Positions 23,746 to 34,691 of a stretch of DNA of 64,000 nucleotides are shown here, in pieces. The stretch lies in assembly GCA_035610365.1 (NCBI GenBank), contig CM069433.1:176716882-176780881 (forward strand), given 5' to 3'. How positions within the stretch are numbered: position 1 is the first letter of the stretch; every line of letters starts with the position of its first letter. The stretch comes from Aquatica leii (taxonomy: Eukaryota; Arthropoda; Insecta; Coleoptera; Lampyridae). Made by a program: the position numbers and the translations under genes. The notes under the pieces are model-generated. The model saw only the letters and a program-made list of their open reading frames with translations, was not told the DNA's origin and made no database searches.

Positions 23746-24120
23746 TTGAATGGCTCGTTCCATTGTCCTATCGACTGTTTGAAGTATGTGAAATGTTTGG
23801 TCTCTTTCGAATCGGTTGTTATTTCTTGTTTTGGCTACAACTTGCTGACTAACTTTGAAAACAAAATTGAACAAATTAAGAAAGGTTTTAGTGAGCTCGG
23901 GATAAATGCAACTCCCAAAATACATGCCATATTTTATCATATTTCTCAATTTTGTGTCACTGAAAGTTGTGACTTAGGAAACTTCAGCGAACAAGCATTA
24001 GAAGCTGTGTATGCCGAATTTAAGAAAATATGGGAAAGATATAAAGTAGCGGAAATTCATCTTGAATTGGGTCTTAAGTTCTTGAAATCAATACAATTCT
24101 TTAGTAGTATTTATTTATAA
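23746..24120 (+). pseudogene. Unrecognised TE-like protein, C-terminal part
   Basis: A 124-codon frame with FVSFESVVISCFGYNL-like helices, then GINATPKIHAIFYHISQFC and GNFSEQALEAVYAEFKKIW. I associate the pattern (a PK-(I/V)H-x-(I/V)F-x-H segment followed by SEQA-x-EAV-x-x-(D/E)F) with multicopy proteins of unknown role in invertebrates that behave like transposon genes. No catalytic residues can be assigned. The frame is cut exactly at its 3' end by the solo LTR at 24125; the stop at 24118-24120 immediately precedes the target duplication, so the true C-terminus may have been lost there. The start ATG may lie in sequence altered by the preceding hAT fragment. Confidence 0.45.
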
Positions 24121-24124
24121 ATAC

Positions 24125-24549
24125 TAAAACATTCTCAAATTCAAGAGCCTTCTCGAAGTTTTATCCATTTTCCAGAACGTTCACCGAAGGATGTGGAACA
24201 ATCGCGAACGTTTCGCGAAAGTCTATAAATTCGGTGCAGACAAATCAGAAATCAGTTATTTCCGTAATTCGAAGACGGCAGTGTTACGAAGATTATTCAA
24301 ATTGAAATAAATAAGTGATTAACGCGTGTGCGATAAAGATACAGAGTACGTGACTTTAATATAAACAAGTGTCGCTGTTTAGATAAATAGAAGTTATCCG
24401 CGAACTTTATCTTCGTGTAAGTGCGATATAAATTATAGTGTAAGTGTTTTTATTATATTTCCTTAGATTTAATTAGTTTGGTTAGTTTAAACGTGTACAT
24501 ATTTTTAGTATAAATAACTTAATTAATTTTAATAATAAAATTCGTTACA
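24125..24549 (+). mobile_element. Solo LTR of the macrodomain gypsy family
   Basis: The 425-bp insert is flanked by ATAC at 24121-24124 and 24550-24553. Its sequence follows the 5' LTR of gypsy copy 2 closely: AATTCAAGAGCCTTCT near the start, then the AGTTATTTCCGTAAT segment, the CGAACTTTATCTTCGTGT segment, and AATTCGTTACA at the end. The first bases are altered (TAAAACATT in place of TGAAACGTT) and a short deletion is present near the start. It was left by LTR-LTR recombination. Confidence 0.85.
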
Positions 24550-24559
24550 ATACGTTCAA

Positions 24560-24960
24560 TAATTTTCTAAAAATAAATGTTTAGTTCTTTGAAATTTTGT
24601 TATTATTTTAGTTAATACTGCGAATAGCAAAAATTAAAAAAAAACGAAAATTCGTCGATGGAAAATTTTCTGCAACATCTTTTATTGAGGAGAGATTTAT
24701 TACGTAATATTATAAAATTAAAAGCAAGTTTGGACATTTTTTTAAAGATGACATACAGTTTAAGGAACCGTGCATCCAATAAGATCTTTTTATGTTAGTT
24801 TCTTAATAGTATCAGTTGATAAATTACGTTCTTTCATCAATTTTGTAGTTAATAATTTGAACTTGTTATTAAGATTTTCAAGTAGTTTTATATACGATAC
24901 ACTTGCTAAGACCAGGGACTGGAAATCAAGAAAAATCAAATCACAAAAAAGGTGTTTAGC
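24560..24960. other. Unassigned stretch
   Basis: The frame at 24770-24982 (+) has no recognised motif. Nothing else seen. Confidence 0.3.
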
Positions 24961-24964
24961 ATTA

Positions 24965-25650
24965 ATTGTGATTACAACCTAATATGTACGTGTGGCCATT
25001 CCAATAATCGATATGACCAACGAAGTAACACTCGTGTAAATAGAAAATGTAATACTTACAGTTGTGTATTATCCAGTAGGAGATTAGCTAATTCCGTAAC
25101 AGTGTGACTTACAACGTAATATGCAATTTGACACAAAACATACATACGGTGTTAGCACAAGTAATTTGTCTTAATGCATCCGATATTTGATTTAAAAAAA
25201 TGCGCCGAGCTTTCCTCTAATTAACTTCGCACTTGTGTAAGTATTTCTTCCCATAAAGTGGTGTTCAACCCCTTAGCCTTCAGCGACCTGACGTCATGAA
25301 ATATTTTTGACAAGCAGGTGTTACCAACGTGACTGATAAGGTTACAGGTGGAGGGATCGGACCCACTAAAGAATTAATTTAAGCTCTCAAAACAAAAAAC
25401 GTTATAAAATCACATACCCCAATACAAGCTTTCACTCAACAATACGCAGAATTCGTCCACAGATTCATATGAAATGGCGTGAAACCATTTCATAATGAAA
25501 ATCATGTTGGGCCAGAGATACAAAACGTTAACAGGAAATAAATTCGTTTGACAACCGACTACGAAAAGTAGGCGTATCGAGGGACAAATTTTATACTCGA
25601 AAAATAATCTACCAACTTTTTAACATAACAACCTGACTAGTTACCTGTTA
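24965..25650 (+). repeat. Unclassified dispersed repeat, copy B
   Basis: Second copy of the repeat at 17150-17815, same strand, with many substitutions and small indels. It ends directly against a PLE 3' end. See copy A for the shared landmarks. Confidence 0.65.
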
Positions 25651-25654
25651 ATTT

Positions 25655-25835
25655 TTCCACCTATTACACTTAAGCTACGTCTGGAGTTTTTATGGTGGTT
25701 TTTCAATTTGTGTCTAGTTACTTTAATTTTAAAATTGTCATTTGAATTATTGCCTGACGAAGAACTTTGATAAAGTTCGAAAGCTTGTAAGATTTTAATT
25801 TAAATACAACACCATTAACTCTAAAAAAATTATTA
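25655..25835 (+). mobile_element. Penelope-like element terminal fragment
   Basis: Matches, in the opposite orientation, the end of the PLE at 21290-21560: ACACTTAAGCTACGTCTGG (25668) versus the complement near 21530, then the core CTGACGAAGAACTTTGATAA at 25756 and GTTCGAAAGCTTGTAA, and finally AACACCATTAA. No coding part is attached, so it is a severely 5'-truncated copy or a lone terminal repeat. Confidence 0.65.
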
Positions 25836-25839
25836 ACTA

Positions 25840-28260
25840 TTGTTTCATGCTGAACCCTTTGTCTAAAAAAAGCTTTTATTTTTAATAAAGCCAAATTTGA
25901 GAAATTGTAATAATTTTATTTAATTTATTTAAAATAATTTTTTAAAGTTTAATAAGCCAATAAGTCTAAATTTTAAACCGTTCAATTTTTAGTAAAACTA
26001 TTAATTTAAATGTTAACATTATTTTTATTGTTAATATAATTTAATAGTTTATTTTTATCAAAAATATAATTACTATAACTAATATTTTTTAAGATTATTT
26101 TTGTTATAAGAGCTTAATTAAAAAATAATATAATTATGGTCACCTAAACTTTCAACTTTCAATACTTTCCAATTTAAAATTTTGTATATAAAATTGTCAG
26201 AAACAATTGTTCAATATAAAATTATTAATTTTTTTTATAAATTAGTTTAATGTTTTTGTTAATTACAATTGATGTTACTTAAAAAGATGCTGTGCATGAT
26301 AAAATGACTATAGTCGATAAAAAAATCAATTAAGTCCAGCGACTGGTTCTATATAATTATAAGTATGTATAAAGTATGTATTTATAAATTCTTTTAGCTT
26401 GTCAAGTAATTACAAAATACCTAAAAGTTAGGTAATATTTAACAGCGTGATTACTCACCGTTTTGTTTGTTGCAATTGCCTATATTGCAATACCGTAAAA
26501 TTTTTATGTGTACGATTTAATTTTTATCATATGCAATTATTAGTTACACATCACATAATCAAGAAGAAATTTTGTATTGCAGTACAGTATTTAGTAATGC
26601 ATTTTTTTACTCTTCTATTTTGCATCATTAATGAAATATGTGTCTCTCTTTTATCGTTGCAGCAGCGAATATTAAATTCTTTGTTGCATTAACTAATTTC
26701 TTTCATCATATTTTATATGATCGTTTTTGTTTTTCAGTTATTTTACTGTTATTTATTATATTTACTTTAAGATTACTGTAATTATTTTTATACGTCAACG
26801 TTTGGTTTAGATAAAACATGCAATTTTAAAAACAATCTTAAAAAATGTTTAATTACAGCACTTTTGCGCTTTCGTTCTAGTGGTTTTTATTTGTCCTCGC
26901 ATTTGAAAATCTTGCAGATAGACGATCAGCGTAATTTATTTTCAAAATAATTTTAGTATATATGTACAAATATTTTTTCAGTTTATTACATATTAAAAAT
27001 CATTTATTGTTGTAATAAAAAATAATAAGGAAATAACTCAGACGATTTTATGTCAGTATTAAATGGCGCAAAGTGGGAGTTATTACATCAAAGAGTTTTA
27101 CTTATTATAATTAATTTTATCTTTTAACAGTATTGAAGTTTTTCTATTATTGGCAATATTTTACCACTGTTCTTTATCATTGCTAATTGGCAACTATAAT
27201 TTTTTTATTATAGTGAACTTGAACATGATTATGTCAGATTTAAACTAATAGCTCCAAAGAGGAGTTGCTTTTAGTAACATTTTGTAAATTTTAGATTTAA
27301 TTGGTTTTTGAAACAGCTATTAAGTTCTCGTTTTGTAATACATCGTTACGATAGACAATTTTAAATAATTTAAATTTGTAGTTTTATTATTATTTTTTAT
27401 ATATCTACTGCTTTTGCAATCAACTGTAAGTTTGAGTATTGACAACACTAGTTCACATAGACTATAGAATTTTGTCAACATATGTGTTTTTTATAGATTC
27501 TAGTGCGCTGAGCACAAAAAAAATGTTGGAAAAAATTCAACAAATCTAGTTCAAAAAATGTTTATTGAATACTTTAAAACAAATAATAGCATAAAATATA
27601 AAAAAAAGTATTAGAAACTATTGATTTTACTTTTTCTTTTATAATTTTCTTAACCTGTTTCTCCTAAAATAGACCAGCAGTAGTCCTCTAACATACCTTT
27701 GTCTCAAAAACCTTTGTGTCTGTTTTTTGTAAAAAAGCCTAGGAATTAATAGAGAAAGTGTATCTTAAATGACATATTCACACCTATTGTATATTATTTC
27801 TTTAATAAATCAACAATATGTCCTTCATAATTTTTTATCTTTATGGTTTCCTAAAAATCCATGGACGACCATTCAAAAGGAATCCCAAGCATTTTTCGAT
27901 AGTTTAAGTATCTGTGGACTAACAAAAATTCCCTCTTTTAATTTTGCATAAGAAATACTATGTACATATTTAAAGAGAGAACTGTTTTTTTATCCATGGC
28001 TTTAACGAATTTTTTATCAGACCCAATTTGATGTGTAATGAAGGCAAAATTATACTTTCGGATCTATTAAAGATGTATATTTCACATTTCACGTTTGTTA
28101 GGTTTCTTTATTGTTTATAGCATGGCAAAAGCGAAAATTATGCTTTTTAGTGAAATAAGTACTAAAATTTTGATCACGGTATTTGGTGACAATAACTTCC
28201 ACTATTGTAGACGAGAATTTCTATCTTAGAAATAGATAATTGCAAGCACAAGGTCATTCA
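25840..28260. other. Unassigned AT-rich stretch of 2.4 kb
   Basis: Extremely AT-rich with only short frames (26447-26692 and 27769-27951, both +) that have no motif and AT-driven composition. No TE ends recognised. Confidence 0.4.
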
Positions 28261-28267
28261 ATTCAGT

Positions 28268-28585
28268 TTAGCTAATTATATGTTGCGTTTTACCATCTTC
28301 GATTATGAACTCTTCATCATTTTCATCCTTGATAAACAGATCTTTATCATCTTGGCTACTTTCACTTGGCATACCTGCACATAGAATGCGAGGCAGGGTT
28401 TCCAAATGTGATATGGGTTTTGGAATGTCAGAACAGTTAATTCTATGTTTATTTTTTGAATTAAAACATGCAGTTTTTGTCATACAAAAATAACAGTTAT
28501 TTTCGTAATTTGAAGGTTCTTTCCATAGCACTGGTGAAATTGTTTCCCGATGCCCAGCGCATAAAAGTAAGTTTACAACTTTCAC
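28268..28585 (-). pseudogene. Unrecognised cysteine-motif protein fragment
   Basis: The frame has ISPVLWKEPSNYENNCYFC, then FNSKNKHRI. A (M/V)-x-W-(R/K)-EP-x-x-(H/Y)-x-x-(D/N)CYFC block followed by a (S/N)-x-(K/N)-KH stretch is known to me from multicopy insect proteins of unknown function. It ends with an acidic tail. The N-terminal part is missing, cut where the DDE transposase remnant begins, so it is a fragment. Confidence 0.45.
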
Positions 28586-28589
28586 AGAA

Positions 28590-29420
28590 AACAGTCCAGT
28601 TGTGTAAAATCCGGTGATCTAGAAGGCCATTCAATTTGCCTTTTTCTGCCAATCCACCGATCTGGATGATGGTCGTCTAACCATTTGAAAATGGAGTAAA
28701 ACCTCATTTAAATGAAGAAGAATAAATGATACTCTAAATCTTCAACTATTAACGGTTTGATTGCATTTTCAAGATAAAGTGCACTAGCCAAATTTTCAGT
28801 TATGAAGACAGGTCCAATGATAACATTTCCCAAAATTCCCTCCTAAACGTTAAGTTTTCGGGGAATCGACTTTCCGCCAATTGTGAGGATTTTTGTCGCT
28901 TCAATACCAACAATTTTGTTTGTTGACATGCCCATTTAAATAAAACGTCCACTCATCACTAAAACAAATGCTTCTTAGAAATTGCGAATTTGCTTTAATT
29001 TGATGGATGGTAGTTTCACAAAACTCAATTCTTATGCCTGAATCATCATCTTCAAATTCTTGTACGATATTCATTTTGTAAGGATTAAATTTTCGCTGCC
29101 TGACAAGTTGACATTAATAGATTTTCAGCAAACTGTCCAAATACCTACTTCAATACTGGCGGCTTCATCGAGTATCCTTGGTTTATTTCTTTTTCTATTA
29201 ACATTTTTTCCAAATTTGGCAACCAATTGACGAACGTACGTGTCATCCAAATGGTGATCTTTGTTTTCGATAGAACGAGTTAAGCGATTTCTAAAGCTTA
29301 GCATAACACGTGCTGTCATATCGATTTTAAGTGGTAATTTTGATTTTTCATAAAACCTGTTGAATGGAAATAACTGATGCTTGGTACTTTTTTTATAAGG
29401 AAAGTATAGCGATCGCAATT
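28590..29420 (-). pseudogene. Tc1/mariner-related DDE transposase, decayed
   Basis: From right to left on the minus strand: the frame at 29125-29418 contains a helix-turn-helix-like region with DDTYVRQLVAKFGKNVNRKR, KPRILDEAAS and SIEVG. Then near 28930-28970 comes FSDEWTFYLNGHVNKQNCWYW, the catalytic Asp block typical of arthropod transposases with a VN-(R/K)-(H/Q)-N motif. After it come ILGNVIIGPVF near 28830 and RWIGRKRQIEWPSRSPDF near 28625-28670, the third-acidic-residue block. Stops and frameshifts interrupt it. The overall pattern fits the DUF4817-type mariner relatives. Confidence 0.7.
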
Positions 29421-29424
29421 TTTT

Positions 29425-30640
29425 TTCAAATTTTTTTTAAAATTAAAAAAAATTTTTTTTTTTACTTTTACGTTTCAAGGTCTCCTGAATCAGAAAAAAA
29501 ATTTGGGACCTGTGTAACGATGTATCCACGATAACTCTCGAACCAAAAGTCTTAGTAACTTGAAATTTGGTATAGAGCTGGTTTTTCATATTCTGTCGGT
29601 TCTATCAAGATGGGTCTGATAATGAAAACGGAAGTGGGTGTATCTGCCATTTTTAACAGTTTTTTTTATAATTTTGTACGTATGTAAATTATTCGAATTA
29701 TTTTTACAGTTTCTTATAGAGATAATTCTTCCTAACAATTTATTCCAATAAAAAAACAGTTTACTAAATATTTTATTTAAAATTTAAAATGAATTCTCAA
29801 ATATAATGTAGGCTCGAATCCTGCCTGCGACAGTTTCACTTAGAAAAAAAATTAATTTACTACATGATAAAGCAATATCGAGGCGCACAAATATAGGGGT
29901 TAGTCGATATGACAACATAACCTCAATTTACCATATGTCGGTTATATCTTGATGAAATCGAGGAGGAAAAATTGTACCATCAAAGTCAATACAAACGTGT
30001 AGTTCAAAGTAGGTAGGGTAAAAAAATTTTAATTAAAGATTGTCTAATATATATTTAGTACTTTTACTATCATTTCTTTTAAGTAAATAAAATTATAAAT
30101 TTAAGTTTTCTGAATTCTCTATATTCTTTTGACTTGGATGTTTTGCTTCAATTTGAAAATAAAAAATATGTAGAAATTCCTTATAGGAAAGTCGTGTAGT
30201 GACCATACCAGTTTTTTGTCATGTTTAGCCTGATACGCATTTACAACTCTTTGAAAAAGACCCATATTATAAAAATAAGGTTCAAATATTGGGCAATTAA
30301 TTCTCAAACCTACTACATATACATATGCTAAATGCGGAAGTTTATACTATAATAAGTTTAGGTGTTACGAAAAACAGCTTTGTCACTATCAACTGAAATT
30401 ATGCTCTGCGTGAATTTCTATTGAGAAGACGAACCCAAACACAACAAGTGACAATTGGGTGTCGACGTCGATAGAATGGACGAATTAAAAAAGAACGGTC
30501 TAATTTATGTGAGAACTGTAAAAAAACAAACGAGTGATTGATGCAGAATTTCTAGTTTTCAGTATTTATTAGTACAATACAGTACAGTACAATTTCTAGT
30601 TTTTCAGAACGTCTAGTAAAATCATCCATTTTTAACACGC
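29425..30640. other. Unassigned stretch with a tRNA-like T-arm
   Basis: Poly-A/T tracts near 29420-29465 are followed by unremarkable AT-rich DNA. The minus frame at 30119-30307 (62 codons) has no motif. See the separate entry at 29809-29835. Confidence 0.3.
29809..29835 (+). repeat. tRNA T-arm-like segment, possible SINE remnant
   Basis: GTAGGCTCGAATCCTGC can fold as a 5-bp T-stem with a 7-base loop, and it contains a near-match to the pol III B box (GGTTCGAATCC). It is followed by CTGCGAC, which could be an acceptor strand. No A box or 5' half of a tRNA was found upstream, so it is not a tRNA gene. A 5'-truncated tRNA-derived SINE is possible. Confidence 0.3.
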
Positions 30641-30654
30641 TTTTATTAGTTCGG

Positions 30655-31160
30655 GATATATGTATGTATGTATGTAACGGAATCTTTGAGCTTAATTTTC
30701 AGCGGTTTCCAGGTGTTTGATTAACTTGAAACTTTGCATGCGTTTCACGGACCGATGGCAATGCAATAATTCATTAAAAAGTTTTTATTATCCCAATTAG
30801 GATCGTCAGGATTAATTGATTTCTTTAGGGACCCTCTGCATGAGAGTGACAAAGACAGAGCGCGTGAACTGCGCAGGCGTGCATCTCGACAAAGCCTATC
30901 GCGTTTAAATCGTTCCAGTGTATTTCACTATTACCACTTCGTGTCGGAGCAGGTAATTTGCGCGCCCGCTGCCTGCCTTGGATGTGATAGCTGTTTCTCA
31001 GGTTCCCTCGCCGAGAAATAAGGTCTTACTGTCGATAACTACTGTTTCCAATACGTTTTTAGTTCGTAAGATATTTCATAATCACATGTCCGCAAAAATT
31101 GATTATTGATAAATCGAATTAAAATACGGAAATTAACTGATAGCTTAGAAAATTGAAAAA
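30655..31160. other. Unassigned stretch beginning with a (TATG)n tract
   Basis: A short TATG repeat at about 30658-30676 precedes AACGGAATCTTTGAGC and some GC-richer sequence (30830-31020) without a frame. It may be the outer part of the same element as the inverted repeat at 31208-31922. Confidence 0.3.
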
Positions 31161-31207
31161 ACACGCTTTTATAGGTACCCGAACTAAAAAATAGAAAATA
31201 AATAATA

Positions 31208-31922
31208 GTTTAAAAAAACTACAAAACCACGCTTTTATAAATAACCGAACTAAAAAGAAGAAAATAATTTATAATTACAAACAAAATTATTAAATTCAGA
31301 GCAATAATATATAATTATAAACAAAATCACTAAATTCAGAGTTAAAAGCGTGGGGTGCATCTATAATCATTGTTACAATTATTCTAAAGGCAGCTATCAA
31401 TAAGGGGTTATGAAAATATAGAAAAATCCTACAAATAACAGTTTCACTGTATAATGTCTCGCCAAGTACACGTTAAACTATTGTTACAAACAATGATAAA
31501 TTTATTTCTGTGAACACAAAATATAAAAAAATAAAAACCTCTGATCTTTACAAAAAATTATTAGATTTAACAAAAACAGTACAGCTGTAGAATATCTCGT
31601 CACGTATGTATTCAAACGTCGTGTTTAGTGACAGTATTATGTATATCAGTCAAATGACAAATTGACAGCAATAGTCGAACTAAATACATGTTAAAACAAT
31701 GATTGATATAATTAATTACAAAAAAAAAGAAAGAACAGATACTTGGCGCGAAAGACTACCGTGTATCCGGATGCACCCCACGCTTTTAACTCTGAATTTA
31801 GTGATTTTGTTTATAATTATATATTATTGCTCTGAATTTAATAATTTTGTTTGTAATTATAAATTATTTTCTTCTTTTTAGTTCGGTTATTTATAAAAGT
31901 GTTTTTTTAGTTTTTTTAAACT
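31208..31922. repeat. Long inverted repeat with 150-bp arms
   Basis: Bases 31208-31361 and 31770-31922 are near-perfect inverted complements, with about 408 bases between them. The inner edges are AGCGTGGGGTGCATC (ending 31361) and GATGCACCCCACGC (from 31770). The left side also shows a direct duplication of the motif ACGCTTTTATA-x-x-(T/A)ACCGAACTAAAAA (31163 and 31229). The arms have very few mismatches, so the structure is recent or maintained. The loop has no gene. Confidence 0.85.
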
Positions 31923-32039
31923 ATTATTTATTTTTTTTAAACAGATTGTTATTATTCTTTTATATATTAAATTTAGCGGTTCTAGCACCGTCTGTCCACT
32001 GCTGCCTCAACCCACAATCCCATACTCAACGATGGACTT

Positions 32040-33364
32040 GAGCAGCGCCAGGAAAACCATTCTCACCTGCTCTGCAGACAGTACAGATCTTAGCTGCACA
32101 AACTGGTAGATTTTCTTTCTAAGTCTGCAGCACAGGTACGAGATATGATAGTTCCATCGTAGGTGACGGTCCACTATTACGCCCAATTACTTAACGCTAT
32201 CAACCAAGCGGACTGGATCACCAGAGCAAAACTGTTCAGAGCAATGCATTTTGTAAACTAACAAACGGAAAGTTTCTTTGGTTGTCCAGCAGCTGTTAAG
32301 GAAAACGGAAGTGCCACAGTTTGCATTATCGAAAACTTCATTGTAAGAGGAACCAGAAAAAATAGCTACAATGTCGTCAGCAAAAGAATCTAACGTACAA
32401 TTTGTAATGCTCAAATTTAACAAGTTATTAATATATATTAAAATTAAAACGGGTTCAAGAACTGATCCTTGTGGCACTCCTGTTTTCATGACCATGGCAT
32501 CACTGTTGGTTTCACCGAATCTACACAGTTTTCTACAATCTTAGCCATACTTAAAAGGAAAAAATGGAACGATAATTGCCTAGGATTGACTTGTCATTTA
32601 CTTTGTGAAGTGGGATTACTGTTGCTTTTTTAATTTCTGAGGAAAATATCCCTGTTGAAAACAGAGATTTATTATATGCGATAGAGGGACAGATAAAGCA
32701 CACGAATTAGAAACCAACATTTTGGAGGACCACCCATCCATTCCAGGAGCTGAGTTTTTCTTTAATTTGTTTATTATTTTTATTATTTCATTTTCACATA
32801 TTGGCCTAAAGAAAACAGAATTTGAGTAATTATTCTGGTGGCTACAATATTCAGAAAAATCAAGACTATTATTTACTTGTGATGATATAATTTTATTTGC
32901 TATACGCTCCTCCACACCAACAAAATGTTTATTGAACTAAAGGGCCATTTCCGGTTGCTGGGTTGCAACGAAAGAACGATTATCAGCAGTGACAATCTTT
33001 GAGATAGTTGAGGCACAATCAGTAACTTTATTGATTGTCTGCCACAATTTGCGTAGATTTTTACCACATTCAATAATTTTATTACAATAATAAATTTCAT
33101 TAGCTATACGAATTTTCAAAATGTTTCTGTATTTTTAAAATTTTACCTTAAAGTTGTGTTAATCGGCTGTTTACGTACTTTATTTGCTAACTTTTTCCTT
33201 ACACGAATTGATCTGACAATGCCAAAAGTTATCCACGGTTTAATTTTACTAAATCTATGCTCACCCTTTGGTTTATTTAGATCACAAGTGTTATTAAATA
33301 TATCTAATAATTTAATATAAAATAGAACAAAAGCTAACTCTGCATCCGTCTCCTCCAGAACCAA
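32040..33364 (-). pseudogene. Non-LTR retrotransposon reverse transcriptase, decayed
   Basis: Several minus-strand frames join into an R1/Jockey/CR1-like polyprotein. The N-side frame 33143-33364 has KPWITFGIVRSIRVRKKL, as found between endonuclease and RT. 32937-33119 has YCNKIIECGKNLRKLWQTIN. 32616-32915 has RPICENEIIKIINKLKKNSAPGMDG, the K-x-x-x-(S/A)-PG-x-DG RT block. 32187-32495 has GVPQGSVLEPVLILIYINNL followed by SFADDIVAIF, the catalytic A-DD block. The stretch between the last two blocks is shortened by a deletion. The remaining 3' part runs to about 32040. No target duplication was found. Confidence 0.8.
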
Positions 33365-33369
33365 TACCC

Positions 33370-33932
33370 ATTATTCACTTTCAATTCTCATCTTAAAACA
33401 TTGTTCATCAAATTTTTTAATTATATTATTTTTATTCATGTAGAAATTCTTTTATTGTAATGTTCAATATATCAGAAGCAAACAACGGAAATGTACGAGT
33501 TCTTACAAAAAATACTACTACATTGCTTCGCATGATTGCTATAGACAGAGGTCAGGCTTAAGGTGAGCTAAATGAGACCAACCAAATCATTTATTGTATC
33601 ACATTCACATACCCACTTATTTTGCAACCGATTTTAAGAAAAGTAGGAAGTAGATCACAATTCGTCAAAATATTTTTTTTAATGTATGCTATGTTCAGCG
33701 ATCATTCTGTACGACGATGACCGATTTCAATTATTCTTTTTTTATCAGAAAGAGGGTAACTTAGTAGTGGTCCCATTTCAATTTGATCAAATTCTGATGA
33801 TGATTTCCATCAGAAAATTGTCAAACTTTCAAATTTATATCGGCATAAAATTCTCTTGAACGATGTGCATTTTCAAGGTTTTTAGTGACTATAACCAATA
33901 TTGTTAACATTACTAAAAAAAGAAAAACAAAA
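33370..33932. other. Unassigned stretch
   Basis: No gene recognised between the LINE and the MITE. Confidence 0.3.
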
Positions 33933-33975
33933 TTTTTTTTAACAAACAAAAAGAACCGACTAGAAAAAAATGTAT

Positions 33976-34433
33976 TGAAACGTTCGAGAAGTTATTTGCA
34001 AATTCAAGAGCCTTCTAGAAGTTGTTATCCATCTTCTAGAAGATATACCGTAAGATAGGGAACACTCGAGAAGGATTTGCAAATGTGTATAAATACCAAA
34101 GAGAGAAATCGTAGGCGAGTTATTTCCGTAATGCAAAGCCTGCAGTGTTAAGAAGATTATTCAAGTCTAAATAAATAAGTTGTTAGCACGTGTGTCTAGA
34201 TATACCGAGAATAATCTTGTACGTGATTTTATTGTAAACAAGTGTGTGAAGATATCCGCGGACTTTATCTTATCTTCGTGTGAGTGATATAAATTATCGT
34301 GTAAGTGTTTTTATTAAATATTATTAGATTTAATTAGTTCGGTTAATTTAAAAGTGTATATATTTCTAGTATAAGTAAAACATATTTTTAGTCGTTTAAA
34401 TTTATTAGTTTTAATAATAATAAATTCGTAACA
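33976..34433 (+). repeat. 5' LTR of gypsy copy 2
   Basis: 458 bp, starting TGAAACGTTCGAG and ending AATTCGTAACA. Its start matches the complement of the 3' LTR edge of copy 1 (57821 leftwards) and its end matches the solo LTR at 24549. The stretch after it, from 34435, TGGCGTCAGTGTGGGAT, is the likely primer-binding site, similar to tRNA-Leu-type sites; copy 1 shares TGGCGTCAG at the same position. Confidence 0.9.
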
Positions 34434-34691
34434 GTGGCGTCAGTGTGGGATATCGTTCGCGATTTTTATTAGTGTAAATACCATTAAGTAATCTAATATC
34501 GCTCCCGTAATAAGAACATTGATTGCGTAAATAACTGTTAAGTGCGTCATCGCGATGTTAATTAAATTCGTTTCCGTACACTAGTGGTTTAATATTAACA
34601 AGTGGATCGTTATTAAAATTTTGTGTTATACAAAAACTGCATTTTAAAAAGTAGTGTATTTAAACTTTATATTCGTGTTATATTTAAATTT

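Noticed and set aside
29800-29840. tRNA gene
   Set aside because: Only the T-arm and a possible acceptor strand are present; no D-arm, anticodon arm or A box.
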